From an uncultured Tateyamaria sp. (GTDB lineage Bacteria > Pseudomonadota > Alphaproteobacteria > Rhodobacterales > Rhodobacteraceae), in the NCBI RefSeq assembly GCF_947487805.1, contig NZ_CANKXW010000002.1:620001-684000 (forward strand): a DNA stretch of 64,000 bases. The letters run 5' to 3'. This document shows positions 1 to 8,673 of this stretch, in pieces. The position numbers and the translations under genes are program-made. The notes below the pieces were generated by a model. That model ran no database searches and was not told the origin of the DNA. It saw nothing but the letters and a program-made list of their open reading frames with translations. Position 1 is the first letter of the stretch; every line of letters starts with the position of its first letter.

Positions 1-2
1 AT

Positions 3-308
3 GACCGGGTCCACGTGTACAAACTCTTCCAGGCAGGTGCCGATGACATCGTGCGCGAAATGTTCGACAGCTCGCTGCGCGCGGGCCGCTACGCATTGGA
101 AAATCTCGGCCTCACCGAATACGAGGCCGCCGAGGCTGAGCGCGTCTTCTACGCCCATGACCGTGACGCCGTGCGCCAACTGGCCGAGGTCTGGGACCCG
201 AACGTGCCCGCCTCCAGAAACGACGCATACGTCGCACGCGCCAAGTCACTGGAAAAAACACTCGAAGCGGCCCTCTCGGCACGCCAGGACGACCCCAAAC
301 GCGCCTGA
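3..308 (+). CDS. KefB/KefC-type cation:proton antiporter, C-terminal fragment
   Basis: This is the end of a gene that starts before the window; about 101 residues are visible in frame 3. The visible part begins with a segment containing HVYKLFQAGADDIVRE, which I recognise from the region after the TrkA-N nucleotide-binding domain of CPA2 (Kef-type) monovalent cation:proton antiporters in Rhodobacteraceae. It ends in a charged helical tail rich in Ala, Glu and Lys. The membrane domain is outside the window, so ion specificity cannot be judged. The gene converges on cobT, and a two-tier hairpin repeat fills the gap. Confidence 0.7.
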   Translation, partial: DRVHVYKLFQAGADDIVREMFDSSLRAGRYALENLGLTEYEAAEAERVFYAHDRDAVRQLAEVWDPNVPASRNDAYVARAKSLEKTLEAALSARQDDPKRA

Positions 309-320
309 GCCATAACGCAG

Positions 321-371
321 GGTCGGTGGGTGGGCGCCTTTTGCGTCAGCAAAACAGACCATCCCACCGGC
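321..371 (+). repeat. Two-tier hairpin repeat, copy A (kef/cobT junction)
   Basis: The outer arm GGTCGGTGGGTGG (321-333) pairs with 359-371, with one bulged T. After the fixed linker GCGCC (334-338) comes an inner hairpin, TTTTGC (339-344) and GCAAAA (349-354), around a GTCA loop, then CAGA (355-358). The same architecture recurs at 28450, 32071 and 52919. It sits between the stop codons of two convergent genes, and cobT stops at 372. Confidence 0.85.
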
Positions 372-1379
372 TCACCCGTCCGACACGCCCGCCTCGGCAA
401 AGGTCGACATGCCCGAATGACAGGCAATGGCACCCTGCAACACGCCGATGGCCAGGGCCGCGCCCGATCCTTCGCCAAGACGCAGGCCCAGCGACAAAAG
501 TGGCGCCTTGCCCAACGCTTCCAGCATGCGCCCATGGGCGCCTTCGGCACTCTGATGCCCGGCCACCACATGATCCAGCGCACCGGCGACCGTCTTTTCC
601 AGACAGGCCGCGGCAGCGGTGCAGATGAACCCATCCATGATCACGGGAATGCGCAGGGCGCGCGCCCGCGCCATGGCCCCGGCCATGCCCGCCAACTCGC
701 GCCCGCCCAGCCGCATCAACACATCAAGCCCGTCGCCTGCATCCGCGTGGCGCAGCAGCGCCTCTTCGACAACGCGCGTCTTCAGCGCCAGCGCGTCGCC
801 CTCGACGCCCGTGCCGCGCCCTGTCCAGTCTGCCGCTGACCCACCAAAGAGGCGCGCGGCAATCGCGGCCGCAGAGGTCGTATTGCCAATCCCCATCTCG
901 CCCACAACCAGCACGTCCGCCTGCGCGTCCACCGCGTCCCAGCCCGCACGCAGCGCCGCGACCACCTCGGCCTCCGACATCGCCGGGCCTGCGGTGAAAT
1001 CGGCCGTGGGTCTGTCCAGATCCAGCGAAACCACATCCATGCGCGCGCCAAAGGCCTTGGCCAACTGGTTGATCGCCGCCCCACCATGTTCGAAATTCGC
1101 CACCATCTGCACGGTCACCTCTGGCGGAAACGCACTCACCCCGCGCGCGGCCACGCCGTGATTGCCCGCAAAGACGATCACTTGCGGCGCAGTGATCCGG
1201 GGCCGCGCATCGCCGCGCCAGCCCGCATACCAGATCGCCAGATCCTCGAGCCGTCCCAAGGCCCCCGGCGGTTTGGTCAGCTGGCCATTGCGCGCCGCCG
1301 CCGCGTCACCCGCCTCGGTGTCCGCGCCCGGCATATCTGCCAGAAGTGCGCGCAGCGCGTCCAATGTGTCGAAACTCAT
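372..1379 (-). CDS. cobT: Nicotinate-nucleotide--dimethylbenzimidazole phosphoribosyltransferase CobT
   Basis: CobT transfers the phosphoribosyl group of nicotinate mononucleotide to dimethylbenzimidazole, making the alpha-ribazole phosphate of the cobalamin lower ligand (cytoplasm). The 335-residue length is normal for the family. Visible motifs are the N-terminal [29 protein letters not shown], the [12 protein letters not shown] loop, and GEGSGAA near the C-terminus, whose Glu (about residue 303) corresponds to the catalytic base. It is divergent from cobS across a 71-bp gap, so the two cobalamin assembly genes share a promoter region. I see no cobalamin riboswitch there. Its 3' end abuts repeat copy A. 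Confidence 0.95.
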   Translation of the reverse strand: MSFDTLDALRALLADMPGADTEAGDAAAARNGQLTKPPGALGRLEDLAIWYAGWRGDARPRITAPQVIVFAGNHGVAARGVSAFPPEVTVQMVANFEHGGAAINQLAKAFGARMDVVSLDLDRPTADFTAGPAMSEAEVVAALRAGWDAVDAQADVLVVGEMGIGNTTSAAAIAARLFGGSAADWTGRGTGVEGDALALKTRVVEEALLRHADAGDGLDVLMRLGGRELAGMAGAMARARALRIPVIMDGFICTAAAACLEKTVAGALDHVVAGHQSAEGAHGRMLEALGKAPLLSLGLRLGEGSGAALAIGVLQGAIACHSGMSTFAEAGVSDG

Positions 1380-1450
1380 ATCCGTCGTCCTTGCCTGTTG
1401 GTGCCTTGCTGTTTACCCAATGCGCAGACGCCCGCAAGTCAGGACCGGAC

Positions 1451-2215
1451 ATGGCACACAAAGAAACCGACATGCCCCCCCGCGCGCGCCTGTGGGACCT
1501 GCCCGCGGCCCTCGTCCTGTTGACGCGGCTGCCCCTGCCAACCCTGCCCGACCGCGCCTTCGACGGGGCCGCGCGGGCGGTCTGGGCCTATCCGCTGGTG
1601 GGGCTGATCCTCGGGCTGATCGTGGCGCCGCTGTGCTACGTCCTCCCCGCGATGGGCCTGCCCGACGCGCTGACGGCAGGGCTGGTTCTGGGCGCGCTGA
1701 TCATGCTGACGGGTGCCATGCACGAAGACGGGTTTGCCGACACCGCGGACGGGCTGTGGGGCGGGCACGACCGCGCGCGGAGGCTCGACATCATGAAGGA
1801 CAGCCGCATCGGGGCCTACGGCGTGCTCGCGCTGATCCTCGCACTCGGGCTGCGCTGGACCGCGATGGCAGAGATCACATGGACCGCTTTGGTGGCCGCG
1901 CTGGTCATCAGCCGCGCGATGATGGTGCCACTGATGTGTGCGATGCCCCATGCCCGCGAGGTTGGGCTGTCGCGTCAGGTGGGGCGGGCCACGACCGGGC
2001 CGACCATTGCCGCGATTCTGATTGCGGCGGTCCTGTCCGTCGCATTGCTGGGGGGGCACGCGCTCTGGGCACTGATCATCGCCGCAGGGGTCGCGGGCGC
2101 GATGGGCCTGCTTGCGCGGGCCAAGATCGGCGGGCAAACCGGCGACATACTGGGCGCTACACAGATCGCAACGGAGATCGCCGTGTTGATCACTTTGGTC
2201 GCCCTCGGCGCATAA
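1451..2215 (+). CDS. cobS: Adenosylcobinamide-GDP ribazoletransferase CobS (CobV)
   Basis: This integral membrane enzyme joins alpha-ribazole (phosphate) to adenosylcobinamide-GDP, the last assembly step of cobalamin. From the ATG at 1451 the product is 254 residues and almost wholly hydrophobic. The conserved acidic loop HEDGFADTADGLWGG lies at residues 91-105, and MKDSRIGAYG follows. The frame stays open upstream to 1346, but those codons would overlap the cobT promoter region and do not look like CobS. It pairs with the divergent cobT and ends 5 bp before a strong bidirectional terminator. Confidence 0.93.
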   Translation: MAHKETDMPPRARLWDLPAALVLLTRLPLPTLPDRAFDGAARAVWAYPLVGLILGLIVAPLCYVLPAMGLPDALTAGLVLGALIMLTGAMHEDGFADTADGLWGGHDRARRLDIMKDSRIGAYGVLALILALGLRWTAMAEITWTALVAALVISRAMMVPLMCAMPHAREVGLSRQVGRATTGPTIAAILIAAVLSVALLGGHALWALIIAAGVAGAMGLLARAKIGGQTGDILGATQIATEIAVLITLVALGA

Positions 2216-2220
2216 AAAAA

Positions 2221-2248
2221 CGTGTCCCCGCGGGGACACGTTTGTTTT
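2221..2248. terminator. Bidirectional rho-independent terminator between cobS and carD
   Basis: Positions 2221-2240 are a perfect 20-base palindrome (CGTGTCCCCG and its complement). It is flanked by seven A on the left (T run for minus-strand transcripts) and by TTTGTTTT on the right. It lies between cobS (+) and carD (-) and fits intrinsic termination in both directions. Confidence 0.9.
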
Positions 2249-2269
2249 CAAACACTTAAGTTGCGCGAT

Positions 2270-2782
2270 TTACGCCGCGACGCGGCTGGTCAGCACGTCA
2301 CCGACTTCCTTGGCGGCCGCGATTTCGTCGCCGCCAGAGACGGCTGCCACTTCGCGGGTCAGCCGTTCGAGGGCCGCCTCATAGAGCTGGCGCTCGGAGT
2401 AGCTTTGCTCGCGCTGGTCATCCGTACGGTGCAGGTCGCGCACGACCTCGGCGATGGCGATCAGATCGCCCGAGTTGATCTTTTGCTCGTATTCCTGCGC
2501 CCGACGCGACCACATGGCCCGCTTGACCTTGGCCTTGCCCTTGAGCGTCTTCATCGCCTGGCTGATGACGTCCGGGCTCGACAGCGCGCGCATGCCGATT
2601 TCGGTGGCCTTGTTGGTGGGCACGCGCAGCGTCATCTTGTCCTTCTCGAACGAGATGACGAACAGTTCCAACTCAATGCCGGCCACTTCCTGTTTTTCAA
2701 CAGAGGTGATCTGCCCCACGCCATGGGCGGGGTACACCACGTATTCGTTCGGGCGGAAGTCGAGTTTCTTTGATTTTGTCAT
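2270..2782 (-). CDS. carD: CarD/CdnL-family RNA polymerase-binding regulator
   Basis: The 170-residue protein has the CarD arrangement. An N-terminal Tudor-like RNA polymerase interaction domain (about residues 9-65) contains FRPNEYVVYPAHGVGQI and a central EKDKMTLRVPTNKA. A helical C-terminal domain (about 70-165) contains WSRRAQEYEQKINSGDLIAI. CarD proteins bind the RNA polymerase beta subunit and stabilise open promoter complexes, mainly at rRNA and other growth-linked promoters. It lies downstream of the fdxA gene on the same strand, but a 302-bp gap with a possible own promoter separates them. A bidirectional terminator follows. Confidence 0.92.
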   Translation of the reverse strand: MTKSKKLDFRPNEYVVYPAHGVGQITSVEKQEVAGIELELFVISFEKDKMTLRVPTNKATEIGMRALSSPDVISQAMKTLKGKAKVKRAMWSRRAQEYEQKINSGDLIAIAEVVRDLHRTDDQREQSYSERQLYEAALERLTREVAAVSGGDEIAAAKEVGDVLTSRVAA

Positions 2783-3084
2783 TCCTGATCCTCATGCGAC
2801 CACGGGGTGGCGTGCTTTTTTGACAGTCAAAACCGCATCAGGCGGGGCATGGAATGCCTCGTCCAAGTGCGGTTCACGGTCAAAGATTTTTGTGTCCCGC
2901 CAAAATGGGCGGCGGGCCAGTGCAGCGTCCGTATGTCAGTTGTTCCGATACCATAGCACAAAAAAGGGGGATTCGAAAGCTGACCTAAAGGAAACTTTCG
3001 GAAAGCCCTGCTTTATCAAGCCGTTCCGTCTCGATTATAGCAATGCGCTCAGGGCGAAATCATGCCCATAGGCGATTCGATGCC
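2783..3084 (-). promoter_or_regulatory. 302-bp gap between fdxA and carD; possible carD promoter
   Basis: I see no credible gene here. On the minus strand a consensus-like -10 hexamer TATAAT occurs (ATTATA at 3034-3039 on the plus strand), with only a weak -35 region. If used, it would give carD a leader of about 250 nt. The stretch is richer in A/T than its neighbours, including an A6-G5 run near 2961-2971. Confidence 0.3.
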
Positions 3085-3420
3085 TCAGCCGCCCTCGCCC
3101 GGCGCTTCGGAGAAGAGTTCCATCTTGCCCTCTTTGCCGTCCATCTCGTCGGCGGTAGGCAGCGGGTCTTTCTTTGTGATGATGACGGGCCACATCTCGG
3201 AATACTTGCGATTGAACTCAACCCACTTTTCCATGTCCGGCTCGGTGTCGGGGCGGATGGCGTCGGCGGGGCATTCGGGCTCGCACACACCACAGTCGAT
3301 ACATTCGTCGGGGTGGATCACCAGCATGTTCTCGCCTTCGTAAAAGCAGTCCACGGGGCACACTTCGACGCAGTCGGTGTACTTACAGGCAATGCAGCTG
3401 TCATTGACGATATAGGTCAT
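3085..3420 (-). CDS. fdxA: 7Fe ferredoxin FdxA ([3Fe-4S][4Fe-4S])
   Basis: This 111-residue soluble electron carrier has all cluster ligands of the Azotobacter FdI-type fold. C9, C17 and C50 match the 3Fe-4S site, and C21, C40, C43 and C46 the 4Fe-4S site. C12 and C25 are additional cysteines. After the clusters comes the long C-terminal extension typical of FdxA (from about residue 55), ending in a Gly/Glu-rich tail. It follows the S4 protein gene on the same strand with a gap of about 50 bp, as is common in Rhodobacteraceae. The redox partner cannot be told from the window. Confidence 0.95.
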   Translation of the reverse strand: MTYIVNDSCIACKYTDCVEVCPVDCFYEGENMLVIHPDECIDCGVCEPECPADAIRPDTEPDMEKWVEFNRKYSEMWPVIITKKDPLPTADEMDGKEGKMELFSEAPGEGG

Positions 3421-3471
3421 GCGGTTTGTCTCATGTGTCAGTCAGAGGCCTAGCTAAATCAGCAGCCGCCA

Positions 3472-3858
3472 TCATTCAAGGTGGCGCGCACGCGAAAGAT
3501 CACCCTGCCTGCGGTCGCGTTTGGTCGGGCGGCCTTTTCCCTCGAATCGCGGGTTTTCGGGAACGGGCGTTTCCTTGGGCGGCGGTGGCGGGGACATATC
3601 GGTGTAAAGCGCCTGTGCTTCGGGAGCGGGTCCGCGCCGATTTCCCACCGCGGCGACCTCAACGATGCGCACCACACGGCCTTGTGAAAAGGTCAGCACG
3701 TCACCGGGTGCAATCGTGGTGGACCGTTTGGTGACCCGGTCGCCGTTGACGCGGACATCACCGGCAGCCACGCGGGTCGCGGCCAGCGACCGTGTCTTGA
3801 AGAACCGGGCAAACCACAACCACTTGTCGAGGCGCAGCTTGCCCGTGTCTTCAACCAC
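3472..3858 (-). CDS. S4-domain RNA-binding protein (HslR/Hsp15-like)
   Basis: The 128-residue protein has an S4 RNA-binding domain at about residues 8-70 (LRLDKWLWFARFFKTRSLA, then VRVNGDRVTKRS), the pattern of Hsp15. Hsp15 binds stalled 50S subunits carrying peptidyl-tRNA. A basic, proline-rich tail follows (PPPPPKE and several Arg/Lys clusters) and may add RNA affinity. The start codon is GTG at 3858, directly abutting the TAA stop of the helicase gene, so the two are probably translated from one mRNA. Confidence 0.85.
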   Translation of the reverse strand: MVEDTGKLRLDKWLWFARFFKTRSLAATRVAAGDVRVNGDRVTKRSTTIAPGDVLTFSQGRVVRIVEVAAVGNRRGPAPEAQALYTDMSPPPPPKETPVPENPRFEGKGRPTKRDRRQGDLSRARHLE

Positions 3859-6750
3859 TTACTTGCCGTCCTTAAGCCCCATGAGGGCCGCGGCAAATGG
3901 GTTGTCGGGGTCGATCGCCTTTTCCTTGCGCGGCGGGCGGGCCGAGAAGTTCTGCGGCTTGTTGCCGTCCTTGCGGGGGCCCTTGCCCTTGGCGCCGGGC
4001 TTGCCGCCCTTGTTGGGCGCGCCCTTGCCGCGAGGTTTGCCGCCTTGCTGCGAACGGCGATTGCCGCCTGCGTTGCGACCCCAGGTAAAGGTATAGAAGA
4101 CCTCGGTTTCCATCTCGGCGGTGGCCGCGTCGGGTGCGGTGCCGGGATCAATCTCGGTCTCGGAGTTGACCGGGATGCCACCCTCGGCCTCGGTCACTTC
4201 CGCGGCCTCGGAGATGATCGGCGCCTGGCCCGCGTCCACAATGTCGGCGGTCCCTTCGGGCACATCTGCGGGGGCGGGCACGTCGCCTGCGGCCGTGGCG
4301 GGGGCCATGTCGCCCGCATCCATCACCGGTGTATCGGCATCGGGCGCGCCAGACAGTTTGGCATCCACCGGTTTGACCTTTTCACGCTCGCCCTTTTCGG
4401 CCTTGTAGCCAAGACCTTCCATCAGGCCCGCGAACTGTTCGAGCGTCATGCCGGTGATCGAGAGCATGTCATCCTTGGCTTCGAACCCGCCGCGCGAATC
4501 CTCGGCCCGCAGCATGTCGGCCAGCCGTTCCAGCATGTCGATGCGAATGGCCCGGTCACCGGCGTTGCGGTAGCCGGACATCGTGTCGACGCCGCGCGGG
4601 CCATCGGTGATGGCGGGCACGGTTACAAGGCCGGGCGGTGGGGATTCGGGGAATTCGGACAGGCCGTTGACCAGCGACCACAGCACCAGACGCAGGCGCG
4701 TTGGCGCGGGTTTCAGCAGCAGCGGCATGAAGATCGTGAACTGGCCAAACCGGATACCGTGCTTGCGCAGCGCGCCGCGGGCGTCCTGATCCAGCGCCTT
4801 GACGTCCTCGGCCACGGTTACGCGCGGCAATACGCCCAGACCCTCGACCATGCGGAAAGCAAAGCCCTTGGCCAGCCCGGTCAGCGTCTCGTCGCGCTGG
4901 AGGTTCATCAGTGGCTCAAACAGGGCCGCGATCTTGCGGTCGATGAAGTGCTGCAACCGGCGTTGCACCTTTTGCGCAACCTCCGGGCCTGCCACATCGT
5001 CGACAAAGACCTCGACCATGGGTTTGAGCGCATCCGCGCCTGCCACCAGCTTGCCCACGGCGGCAGAGCCCCACATGAGGCCGCCCTGTTCGGTGAAATC
5101 AATCTCTGTGTCCGGCGCGTTGTAGAACCGGTCCGCCCGAAGGTGGAAATGCGGTGCAAGCGCCTGCAATGCGGCGGTCTTGATCGTCTTTGCCTCGGCC
5201 GCGCCCGTTCCCTTGTCCTGGGAAAACCGGAACCCGTCCAACTTGCCGACGAACTCGCCTTCGACAGTCACTTCACCTTGATCATTTACTTCGGCCACCA
5301 TGGCCTCCTTCTGGCCTAGCCGGCGCAGGAGCACTGACGTGCGCCGGTCTACAAATCTTTGCGTCAGCTTCGCATGCAGCGCATCTGACAAGCGGTCTTC
5401 TACATGGCGAGTCTCGTCCCGCCAATGGCTTTCGTCGTCGACCCACCCTTTGCGTTGCGCCACGTAGGTCCATGTGCGGATAAACGCCAATCGCTTGGAT
5501 ATGGCGTCGATATCACCGTCGGCGCGGTCGATACGCTTGATCTGGCGGGCCATCCAGTCGCCCGGAATGGTGCCGCGTTCGTGCAGGTACCTGAACACAA
5601 CGTCCAGAAGGGCGGAATGTTCCTGATGGCTGATGCCGCGGAAATCGGGCACGCGGCAGACATCCCAGAGCAGGCGGACCGAGCGCGCATCCGTGCAGCG
5701 CGCGGTCACCTCGGCGGAGGCCGACAGGGATTTGAGCGCCATGACGTCGTCGGCCTCGCGGGCGCGCACCAGCACTTCGTGATCGGGCGCTGCCTCGAGG
5801 CTGCGTACCAGGGCGTCGATGGTGCCGAATTGCAGCGCGTGGTTGCGCCATTGCAATTTGCTGAGCGGGGTAAAGCGGTGATCCATGATCGCCTGCGCGG
5901 TGCCGTCATCCAGCGGGCGCACGTCGCCCGTGACCCCGAACGTGCCGTCCTTTTGCCCGCGCCCGGCCCGGCCTGCGATCTGCGCCAATTCGTTGGGGGC
6001 CAGAGGCCGCATTCGCCGCCCGTCGAACTTGGTCAGACTGGAGAACGCAACATGGTCGATGTCGAGGTTGAGGCCCATGCCGATGGCGTCCGTGGCCACG
6101 AGGAAGTCCACTTCGCCGTTCTGGTACATGTCGACCTGGGCGTTGCGGGTGCGGGGGCTGAGCGCGCCCATGACGACCGCCGCCCCGCCCTTTTGCCGCC
6201 GGATCAGTTCGGCGATGGCATAGACGTTGTCGACCGAAAACCCGACGATGGCCGACCGGGGGCGCATGCGCGAGACTTTCTTTTGGCCGGAATAGACCAG
6301 CTGTGACATGCGCTCGCGGCGCATGTATTGCGCCTCGGGCACCAGCGCGGAAATCGGCCCGCGCATCGTGTCGGCCCCCAGAAACAGCGTTTCGTGGAGA
6401 CCCCGGCTGCGCAGCAGACGGTCGGTAAAGACATGGCCGCGCTCGGGGTCGGCGCAGAGCTGGATTTCATCCACGGCCAGAAAATCGACCCCCATGCCCT
6501 CGGGCATCGCCTCGACCGTACAGACCCAGTATTGCGTGCGCGGCGGCACGATCCGTTCCTCGCCGGTGACAAGCGCCACGACAGAGGGGCCGCGCAAGGC
6601 CACGATGCGGTCATAGACCTCGCGCGCCAGCAGACGCAACGGCAGGCCGATCACGCCGGTGCGGTGGCCCAGCATACGTTCGATGGCATAGGTGGTCTTG
6701 CCTGTGTTCGTGGGGCCGAGAACGGCCACCACACGTGCGTCGCCCGACAT
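3859..6750 (-). CDS. SUV3-like DEAD/H-box RNA helicase with low-complexity C-terminus
   Basis: The first half is a superfamily 2 helicase of the SUV3 (mitochondrial degradosome) group: Walker A GPTNTGKTT at residues 12-20, DEIQ near residue 100, and QIAGRAGRGQ near residue 260. Conserved SUV3-like C-terminal regions follow. The last 250 or so residues are acidic, then Gly/Lys/Arg-rich, ending in a basic segment. This resembles the disordered RNA-binding tails of alphaproteobacterial homologs. I chose the ATG at 6750 (963 aa, starting MSGDARVV) over 6768 because it leaves the usual short N-terminus before Walker A. It is first in a run with the S4 protein and fdxA. A role in RNA decay or ribosome-linked RNA remodelling is inferred from the family. 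Confidence 0.88.
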   Translation of the reverse strand: MSGDARVVAVLGPTNTGKTTYAIERMLGHRTGVIGLPLRLLAREVYDRIVALRGPSVVALVTGEERIVPPRTQYWVCTVEAMPEGMGVDFLAVDEIQLCADPERGHVFTDRLLRSRGLHETLFLGADTMRGPISALVPEAQYMRRERMSQLVYSGQKKVSRMRPRSAIVGFSVDNVYAIAELIRRQKGGAAVVMGALSPRTRNAQVDMYQNGEVDFLVATDAIGMGLNLDIDHVAFSSLTKFDGRRMRPLAPNELAQIAGRAGRGQKDGTFGVTGDVRPLDDGTAQAIMDHRFTPLSKLQWRNHALQFGTIDALVRSLEAAPDHEVLVRAREADDVMALKSLSASAEVTARCTDARSVRLLWDVCRVPDFRGISHQEHSALLDVVFRYLHERGTIPGDWMARQIKRIDRADGDIDAISKRLAFIRTWTYVAQRKGWVDDESHWRDETRHVEDRLSDALHAKLTQRFVDRRTSVLLRRLGQKEAMVAEVNDQGEVTVEGEFVGKLDGFRFSQDKGTGAAEAKTIKTAALQALAPHFHLRADRFYNAPDTEIDFTEQGGLMWGSAAVGKLVAGADALKPMVEVFVDDVAGPEVAQKVQRRLQHFIDRKIAALFEPLMNLQRDETLTGLAKGFAFRMVEGLGVLPRVTVAEDVKALDQDARGALRKHGIRFGQFTIFMPLLLKPAPTRLRLVLWSLVNGLSEFPESPPPGLVTVPAITDGPRGVDTMSGYRNAGDRAIRIDMLERLADMLRAEDSRGGFEAKDDMLSITGMTLEQFAGLMEGLGYKAEKGEREKVKPVDAKLSGAPDADTPVMDAGDMAPATAAGDVPAPADVPEGTADIVDAGQAPIISEAAEVTEAEGGIPVNSETEIDPGTAPDAATAEMETEVFYTFTWGRNAGGNRRSQQGGKPRGKGAPNKGGKPGAKGKGPRKDGNKPQNFSARPPRKEKAIDPDNPFAAALMGLKDGK

Positions 6751-6771
6751 GGGCAGTCCCCCAATCACTCG

Positions 6772-7329
6772 TCAGAGCGTCCGGCCAATGCCCTTGGCTT
6801 GCAGCTGCTCCAGCGCCTTGGTGGCGTTTTCGTGGTTGGGATGCAAGTCGAGCACCTCGCGAAACGCGGCCTCGGCGCGCGCAAAGTCGCCAAATTCCTG
6901 CAACATCACGCCCAGCCCGAAGATGGCGTTGTAATTGTCGGGGTTCAGGATCAGCGCTCGCTGAAGATCATCGAGCGCCGGACCATAAAGCCCCTTCATG
7001 TAGAACGCCGTGGCGCGCGCGTGCCAGCCTTCGGCAAAATCCGGCGCATGGTCTGTCACGGCGGTCAGATGTTCGATGGCGATATCGACCTGCTCTTCCT
7101 CCAGCGCTTCGCGGCCCCGGCGCAGGAGCATGTCGAGCGAGGTTGACCCCGACTGCGCCCATGTTCGCTCGATCTCGCGCGTGAGGCGTGTGGCCTCGGC
7201 CGGTTTGGCGTCGCGGAGCGCCTGCATCATCTCGTGAAGCGAGGATTGCGCGTGCGCAGGTAAGGAATTCCCTACTGTCAGTAAAAGTGCCGTGACGACA
7301 GGGTAGAGTTTGCGAATACGAGTGCCCAT
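6772..7329 (-). CDS. Periplasmic TPR-repeat protein
   Basis: From the ATG at 7329 the product is 185 residues. An N-terminal signal peptide (basic MGTRIRK, hydrophobic core, AHAQ at the cleavage site near residue 28) points to export. The rest is helical with at least three tetratricopeptide units, the clearest being AEGWHARATAFYMKGLYGPA and the following PDNYNAIFGLGVMLQEFGDF. TPR proteins are protein-protein adaptors, and no specific partner is evident. The frame continues upstream to 7401, but that would put the signal peptide internally. It is 21 bp upstream of the helicase start and could be co-transcribed with it. Confidence 0.8.
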   Translation of the reverse strand: MGTRIRKLYPVVTALLLTVGNSLPAHAQSSLHEMMQALRDAKPAEATRLTREIERTWAQSGSTSLDMLLRRGREALEEEQVDIAIEHLTAVTDHAPDFAEGWHARATAFYMKGLYGPALDDLQRALILNPDNYNAIFGLGVMLQEFGDFARAEAAFREVLDLHPNHENATKALEQLQAKGIGRTL

Positions 7330-7403
7330 AACGGTGAATGTAACAGGCCGGGCTGTAAATTCTAGACACGCCGCCCGGCCACTGACCAAAAAGGGCATCA
7401 AAG

Positions 7404-7694
7404 ATGAGTGACACCGTGACCGAAGCCGTCGCCGTTCTGAACGAAAAGCTGGCTGGCGCAGATTTCGACGGCACCGCGAAATTCGACATTGACGGCGAAG
7501 GCGCCATCATGATGGACGCAAATGGCGCGCGCGCCGGTGACGAGGCCGCTGACGTGACCCTGTCTGCGGACGCCGACACGTTTCGCGCGATCCTTGAGGG
7601 TGACACCAACCCCACAGCCGCCTTCATGACCGGCAAGCTGAAAGTGGACGGTGACATGGGCATGGCCATGAAACTGGCCTCTGTGCTGGCCTGA
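7404..7694 (+). CDS. SCP2 sterol-binding-domain protein
   Basis: This small acidic protein (96 aa) consists of one SCP2-like domain: AVLNEKLAGADFDGTAKFDI, a DVTLSADADTFRAIL strand-helix, and the closing FMTGKLKVDGDMGMAMKL that marks the family. SCP2 domains bind lipids or acyl-CoA in a hydrophobic tunnel; the ligand here is unknown. Its TGA overlaps the ATG of the next gene (ATGA at 7691-7694 area), so it is translationally coupled to the alpha/beta hydrolase, suggesting a joint role in lipid handling. Confidence 0.88.
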   Translation: MSDTVTEAVAVLNEKLAGADFDGTAKFDIDGEGAIMMDANGARAGDEAADVTLSADADTFRAILEGDTNPTAAFMTGKLKVDGDMGMAMKLASVLA

Positions 7695-8635
7695 TGACCC
7701 TGTCGGCCGCGCCCCTTTTCACCGATGTAGGCCCCGCGCCGATCGACGGCGTGGCCTACTGGATCACTGCATCCGATGGCGTGCGACTGCGGATTGGCGT
7801 GTACCATCCGCAGGCCCCCAAGGGCACTGTTCTACTGTTCCCCGGACGCACGGAATATGTCGAGAAATACGCCTCTGCCGCCGGTGATCTGGCCGCGCGG
7901 GGGTTTGCGACGATCGTGATCGACTGGCGTGGTCAGGGGCTGGCGGACCGGCTGCTTGATGACGAGCGGATCGGGCATGTCGAGACATTTGCCGACTACC
8001 AGCTGGACGTGCAGGCGATGATTGCCGCGGCCCACAAGCTGGATCTGCCGAAACCGTTTTACCTGATGGCCCATTCGATGGGCGGGTGTATCGGCCTGCG
8101 GTCGCTGCACGAAGGGTTGGGGGTGCAGGCCGCGGCCTTTACCGGGCCGATGTGGGGCATCCGGATTGCGCCAACCTTGCGGCCCGTGGCATGGGCGCTG
8201 AGCCAGATGATGCCGGTTTTGGGACAGGGGCACCGCCTGCCGCCCGGACGGATCCCGGATTCCTATGTGCTGACCGCGCCATTCGACAACAATTTCCTGA
8301 CCTCTGACCTCGAGATGTTCAACATGATGCGGGCGCAATTGCTGGCCCATCCCGAACTGGGACTTGGGGGGCCAAGCTTTGTCTGGCTGCGAGAGGCGCT
8401 GGATGAAACGCTGGCGCTGGCGCGCATGCCCAGCCCGGCGATACCGTGCGATTCGTTCCTTGGCACAAACGAACGTATCGTGCATGTGGGCCGGATCGAG
8501 GCGCGCATGGACACCTGGGACAACGGTAACCTGCACAGGATGCAGCAGGGCGAACACGAAGTCCTGATGGAAGACGCCAACACACGCAGCGGCATCTTTG
8601 ACACGGTGGCACACAGGTTCGCCGAGGCCGCCTGA
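7694..8635 (+). CDS. Alpha/beta hydrolase, PldB/monoglyceride-lipase type
   Basis: The 313-residue hydrolase has the lipase-like core of the lysophospholipase/monoacylglycerol lipase group. It has the oxyanion region LLFPGRTEYVEKYA (residues 47-60), IDWRGQGLADR (77-87) and the nucleophile elbow AHSMGG with Ser128. The conserved GNLHRMQQGEHEVLME segment near the C-terminus carries the catalytic His. It overlaps the SCP2 gene by the stop/start codon. No signal peptide is seen, so it is probably cytoplasmic. The exact lipid substrate is unknown. Confidence 0.87.
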   Translation: MTLSAAPLFTDVGPAPIDGVAYWITASDGVRLRIGVYHPQAPKGTVLLFPGRTEYVEKYASAAGDLAARGFATIVIDWRGQGLADRLLDDERIGHVETFADYQLDVQAMIAAAHKLDLPKPFYLMAHSMGGCIGLRSLHEGLGVQAAAFTGPMWGIRIAPTLRPVAWALSQMMPVLGQGHRLPPGRIPDSYVLTAPFDNNFLTSDLEMFNMMRAQLLAHPELGLGGPSFVWLREALDETLALARMPSPAIPCDSFLGTNERIVHVGRIEARMDTWDNGNLHRMQQGEHEVLMEDANTRSGIFDTVAHRFAEAA

Positions 8636-8673
8636 GGCTGGCGCTGCGCGGATTGCACGCTAGGTTTGCGCCC

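Noticed and set aside
1380-1450. Cobalamin riboswitch between cobT and cobS
   Set aside because: The 71-bp gap is too short and lacks the B12-box pattern.
4045-5319. 424-residue open frame antisense to the helicase
   Set aside because: Gly/His/Arg-rich antisense frame with no motif; the helicase on the other strand has complete motifs.
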